64,000 nt of DNA from Bacteroidales bacterium (lineage in GTDB: Bacteria > Bacteroidota > Bacteroidia > Bacteroidales > UBA932), in the NCBI GenBank assembly GCA_017625535.1, contig JAGAKR010000025.1, positions 62,001 through 126,000 on the forward strand, given 5' to 3'. The notes under the pieces were generated by a model that did not search any database, was not told where the DNA came from, and worked only from the letters and a program-made list of their open reading frames with translations. Made by a program: the position numbers and the translations under genes. This document shows, piece after piece, positions 61,094 to 64,000 of the stretch. Each line of letters begins with the position of its first letter. Position 1 is the stretch's first letter.

Positions 61094-63859
61094 ATGCAAT
61101 TAGGTTCCAAACATATAAGATTTGCAGTTGCGCTGGCCGCAATGGTACTCCTGTGTACCATAGGCTACGGAATGGAGGAAGGTATACCGTACAGATATTC
61201 CCTGGACACCATAAAGACAAAGATAGAAAACCTCTCTGCCACACCGGCAGATACAACAGGGCGTGCATTACAGGCTGCAGACACAGACTCTACAGACACA
61301 CTTGTGAACAACAGTTCACTGGAAGAGCCTATCTTCTCAGGTGGAAGGGACTCCATTGTAAAGGACTTTGATGTGGACGGCCGGAAGATGATCTACTACT
61401 ACGGAGATGTAAAGGTATCTTATGGAGATCTTGAACTTTCCGCCGACTATATGGCATTTGACGTTGACTCCAAGACTGTCTTTGCAAAAGGCCTCCCCGA
61501 CACAAGCGGTCAGGTTATAGGCAAACCGGTAATGAAACAGGGGGAGAAGCAGTATGAGATGGAGAGTGTCTACTACAACTTCAATACGGAGAAAGCCAAG
61601 ATAAAGAATATGATTACCCAGGAGGCTGAAGGATTCCTCCACGGTACATATATAAAGAAGATGCCGGACAACTCCATAAACATTGCAAAGGGAAAATACA
61701 CCACCTGCGACCACGAGCATCCGCACTTCTACCTTAAGATGACAACCGCCAAGGTGATAAACGGAGGAGAAAAGACAGTTTTCGGACCTTCTTACGTTGT
61801 ACTTGAAGATGTCCCCACACCATTTGCACTGCCGTTCGGTTTTGTTCCCAAATTCGGAGGAAGGGCCAGCGGTCTCCTTATGCCTACCTATGGAGAGGAG
61901 GCAGCCAGGGGATTCTTTATGAGGGGGCTCGGATACTATTTTGTATTCGGAGACCACTTTGATGTTGCAGCAACCGGTGACATCTACTCTATGGGATCCT
62001 GGGCAGGACAACTTAATGCAAGATACAACAAGAGATACAAATACAACGGAACCCTGAGCATTGCATACCAGAACGACCAGAGCGGAGAGAAAGGACAGCC
62101 CGATTTCTTCCAGACAAAGAACTTTTCCCTGCAGTGGAGCCACGCAATGGACCAGAAGGCAAGGCCCGGTACAACATTCAGGGCATCGGTAAACTTCTCC
62201 AGCCCTTCATACAACAAATACAACAACCAGACAGACATACAGACTGCCCTGCAGAACCAGATATCATCATCAATATCTTTTGGCAAGACCTGGGCCGGAA
62301 CTCCGTTCAGCCTTACAGTGAATGCCCTGCACAGCCAGAACTCAAGGGACAGTTCATATGCGGTTACATTGCCTAACCTCACATTCACTGTAAACAGGAT
62401 TTATCCGTTCAAGAGAAAGGAGAGGGTTGGAAAAGAGAAATTCTACGAATCTTTTGCATTCAACTACAGCACCACCCTTGAGAACAAGATAAACTTCAAG
62501 GCCAGCGAGTTCGGTGAGCCTGACTTCTTCAAGAAGATGAAGAACGGAATGAGGCACAACTTCAGCATCTCACTCCCTTCATTCACCCTCGCAAAGTACA
62601 TCCAGGGTTCCCCTTCCATAAGTTATGGAATGAACTGGTATTTTACAGACTGCGAGAAGGTGTTCAACCAGGAGACACAGAAAGTTGAGACAATATACTC
62701 AGACCCTCTGAGCACATTCGGCATCTCCCAGAACTTCTCTGCCGGCCTCTCATTGAGCACCCGTCTATACGGAAAATTTGTATTTGGCAAGAACAAGAGG
62801 GTTGAGGCCATAAGGCATATGGTAACCCCTTCAATTTCTTTCAGCGCACAGCCTGAGATGGGTACTGCCGCCAACGGCTATACCCAGATGAGTTATGTTG
62901 ATGCCAACGGAATACAGCACGTTGTAAACTACAACAAATATGAGGGGCAGATAAACTCACCTCCGGGCAGGGGAAAATCCGCTGCCATGAGCTTCTCACT
63001 GGGAAACAACGTTGAGGCCAAGATAAGGGACAAGAACGACACCACCGGCACAGGCACAAAGAAGGTTAAGATAATAGACCAGCTTGCCATAGGCGGTTCA
63101 TACAACTTCCTGGCAGACTCTCTCAACCTGTCCAACATCTCCGTAAATATGAACACAACCATATTCGGAAAACTTGGACTCAATGTGAATGCTACACTCG
63201 ACCCTTATGCCGTAAACTACAAGGGACAGAAGATAAACACCTTCAACATTGTACAGGAGGGCGGCTTCAAACTTGCCCGCCTCACCAATGCAAGTGCCTC
63301 TTTCTCCTACTCGTTCAGCGGGGAAGGAAAGGGAAGGCTGGGATCAGACTATAAGGACCCCAATGCAAGGGGAGGTTCATACAACAACAATACCAACACT
63401 TCCAGCAGCACCGGAGGAAGTTCTTACCAGAGGGTGTACTACAACCCTATGACCGGTGAATACATTCCTGGAGGATGGGTATATTATATGAGCCCTAATG
63501 TACCTTGGTCTGTAAACATGAACTTCAACTACAGTTACAGCCTCAACTACCAGTATGCAAACGAACAGCTGCTGAAAAAGAACAACCATATGATGACAGT
63601 AGGCCTTGCCGGACAGTTGAGACTTACAGATGCACTGAATGTATCGGTGAACACCGGTATAGATATGATGAAGATGAAACTCACCACAACCCAACTCAAT
63701 GCCACATACGACCTGCACTGTTTTGCAATATCTGTATCGTGGGTCCCTAACGGACAATGGGAAAGCTGGAGTTTCAGGATAAATGCCAAGGCATCTGCAC
63801 TTGCAGACCTTCTGCAGTTCAAGAAGAATGCAAGTTACTGGGACAACGGTTTACGATAA
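61094..63859 (+). CDS. lptD: LPS-assembly protein LptD
   Basis: LptD is the outer-membrane barrel that inserts lipopolysaccharide at the cell surface. The ATG at 61094 gives [20 protein letters not shown], a signal peptide; the upstream part of the ORF has none. The 921-residue product has a jellyroll OstA-like N-terminal domain (about 85-250; [17 protein letters not shown]), the conserved LPFGFVPK segment near 255, and a long barrel with alternating aromatic residues. Near residue 766 lies an Asn/Ser/Gly-rich insert ([12 protein letters not shown]), probably an exposed loop. LptE is not adjacent. Confidence 0.93.
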   Translation: MQLGSKHIRFAVALAAMVLLCTIGYGMEEGIPYRYSLDTIKTKIENLSATPADTTGRALQAADTDSTDTLVNNSSLEEPIFSGGRDSIVKDFDVDGRKMIYYYGDVKVSYGDLELSADYMAFDVDSKTVFAKGLPDTSGQVIGKPVMKQGEKQYEMESVYYNFNTEKAKIKNMITQEAEGFLHGTYIKKMPDNSINIAKGKYTTCDHEHPHFYLKMTTAKVINGGEKTVFGPSYVVLEDVPTPFALPFGFVPKFGGRASGLLMPTYGEEAARGFFMRGLGYYFVFGDHFDVAATGDIYSMGSWAGQLNARYNKRYKYNGTLSIAYQNDQSGEKGQPDFFQTKNFSLQWSHAMDQKARPGTTFRASVNFSSPSYNKYNNQTDIQTALQNQISSSISFGKTWAGTPFSLTVNALHSQNSRDSSYAVTLPNLTFTVNRIYPFKRKERVGKEKFYESFAFNYSTTLENKINFKASEFGEPDFFKKMKNGMRHNFSISLPSFTLAKYIQGSPSISYGMNWYFTDCEKVFNQETQKVETIYSDPLSTFGISQNFSAGLSLSTRLYGKFVFGKNKRVEAIRHMVTPSISFSAQPEMGTAANGYTQMSYVDANGIQHVVNYNKYEGQINSPPGRGKSAAMSFSLGNNVEAKIRDKNDTTGTGTKKVKIIDQLAIGGSYNFLADSLNLSNISVNMNTTIFGKLGLNVNATLDPYAVNYKGQKINTFNIVQEGGFKLARLTNASASFSYSFSGEGKGRLGSDYKDPNARGGSYNNNTNTSSSTGGSSYQRVYYNPMTGEYIPGGWVYYMSPNVPWSVNMNFNYSYSLNYQYANEQLLKKNNHMMTVGLAGQLRLTDALNVSVNTGIDMMKMKLTTTQLNATYDLHCFAISVSWVPNGQWESWSFRINAKASALADLLQFKKNASYWDNGLR

Positions 63860-63890
63860 GCACTTGAAATCCACTTATAACTATACTACT

Positions 63891-64000
63891 ATGGAAAAGA
63901 AGATTGTATCAAGCCCAAAAGCACCTAAGGCAGTGGGCACTTACAGCCAGGCAGTAATTGCCGGCAACACCATTTATGTATCAGGCCAGTTGCCTATTGA
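63891..64000 (+). CDS. ridA: RidA family reactive-imine deaminase, N-terminal fragment
   Basis: Only 36 codons are present before the right edge. The peptide starts [16 protein letters not shown] and continues YSQAVIAG and YVSGQLP, the characteristic opening of RidA proteins, which hydrolyse reactive 2-aminoacrylate imines. It lies 31 bases after lptD on the same strand. Confidence 0.92.
   Translation, partial: MEKKIVSSPKAPKAVGTYSQAVIAGNTIYVSGQLPI

Noticed and set aside
1..64000. GTCGGGA as a polar chromosome-segregation (KOPS-like) motif
   Set aside because: Copies are split almost equally between the strands across the window, so there is no polarity.
1..64000. tRNA, rRNA, CRISPR, prophage or insertion sequence
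   Set aside because: No cloverleaf-like sequence, rRNA segment, regularly spaced repeat, transposase or terminal inverted repeat was found by reading both strands.

Overview
The window is one continuous stretch of a Bacteroidota chromosome, most likely an anaerobic member of the order Bacteroidales. Three lines of evidence support this. Almost every intergenic gap carries the lineage's -7 promoter box (TAnnTTTG). Many genes belong to families typical of the phylum (DUF4295, DUF4296, DUF4199, DUF4374, DUF1573, a long LepB, an LptD next to an amidase and an MCE protein). Metabolism looks anaerobic (class III ribonucleotide reductase, 2[4Fe-4S] ferredoxin, B12-linked MeaB). I see no rRNA, tRNA, insertion sequence, prophage or CRISPR array, and no stretch with clearly foreign composition.

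Layout. 1-5700: an amidohydrolase start, a DUF4296 lipoprotein, a NodB deacetylase, pheT, ftsY and an iron-sulfur flavoprotein. 5757-11082 (minus): a translation and secretion cluster, thrS-infC-rpmI-rplT-lepB-rpmB-rpmG-DUF4295; infC appears to start at AUC, and the thrS leader holds a hairpin resembling a tRNA-Thr anticodon arm. 11222-12757 (plus): DUF4199 and a GT2 glycosyltransferase. 12773-21215 (minus): a compact nine-gene late-cobalamin operon (cbiA, PduO-type adenosyltransferase, cbiP, cobD, cbiB, cobU, cobT, cobS, cobC). 21242-21955: a HAD phosphatase. 21935-27073 (minus): a TonB receptor, a DUF4374 surface lipoprotein and a PepSY membrane protein, behind a cobalamin riboswitch. 27410-30901 (plus): a second cobalamin riboswitch and a BtuFCD-like ABC importer. 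30857-39878 (minus): a third cobalamin riboswitch, then cbiHC, cbiET, cbiGF and cbiJD (all two-enzyme fusions), followed closely by nrdD-nrdG. 40268-46590 (minus): asnA, a bactofilin, lpd and secA. 46711-64000: mnmD, an outer-membrane-like protein, ferredoxin, M16 peptidase, DUF1573 protein, meaB, a putative metal exporter, rpe, pepD, dnaA, mlaD, amidase, lptD and the start of ridA.

How the genes fit together. Roughly a third of the window concerns corrinoids: anaerobic ring synthesis, adenosylation and nucleotide-loop assembly, outer- and inner-membrane uptake, and a user chaperone (MeaB). Three riboswitches control ring synthesis and the two uptake units, while the late operon has no room for one. 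CbiL and a cobalt chelatase (CbiK/CbiX) are not in the window. The best leads are the riboswitch-controlled Xus-like trio, the possible B12 control of nrdDG, the anticodon-like hairpin before thrS, an over-represented GTCGGGA word, and a compact unassigned GC-rich structured element at 48279-48346.
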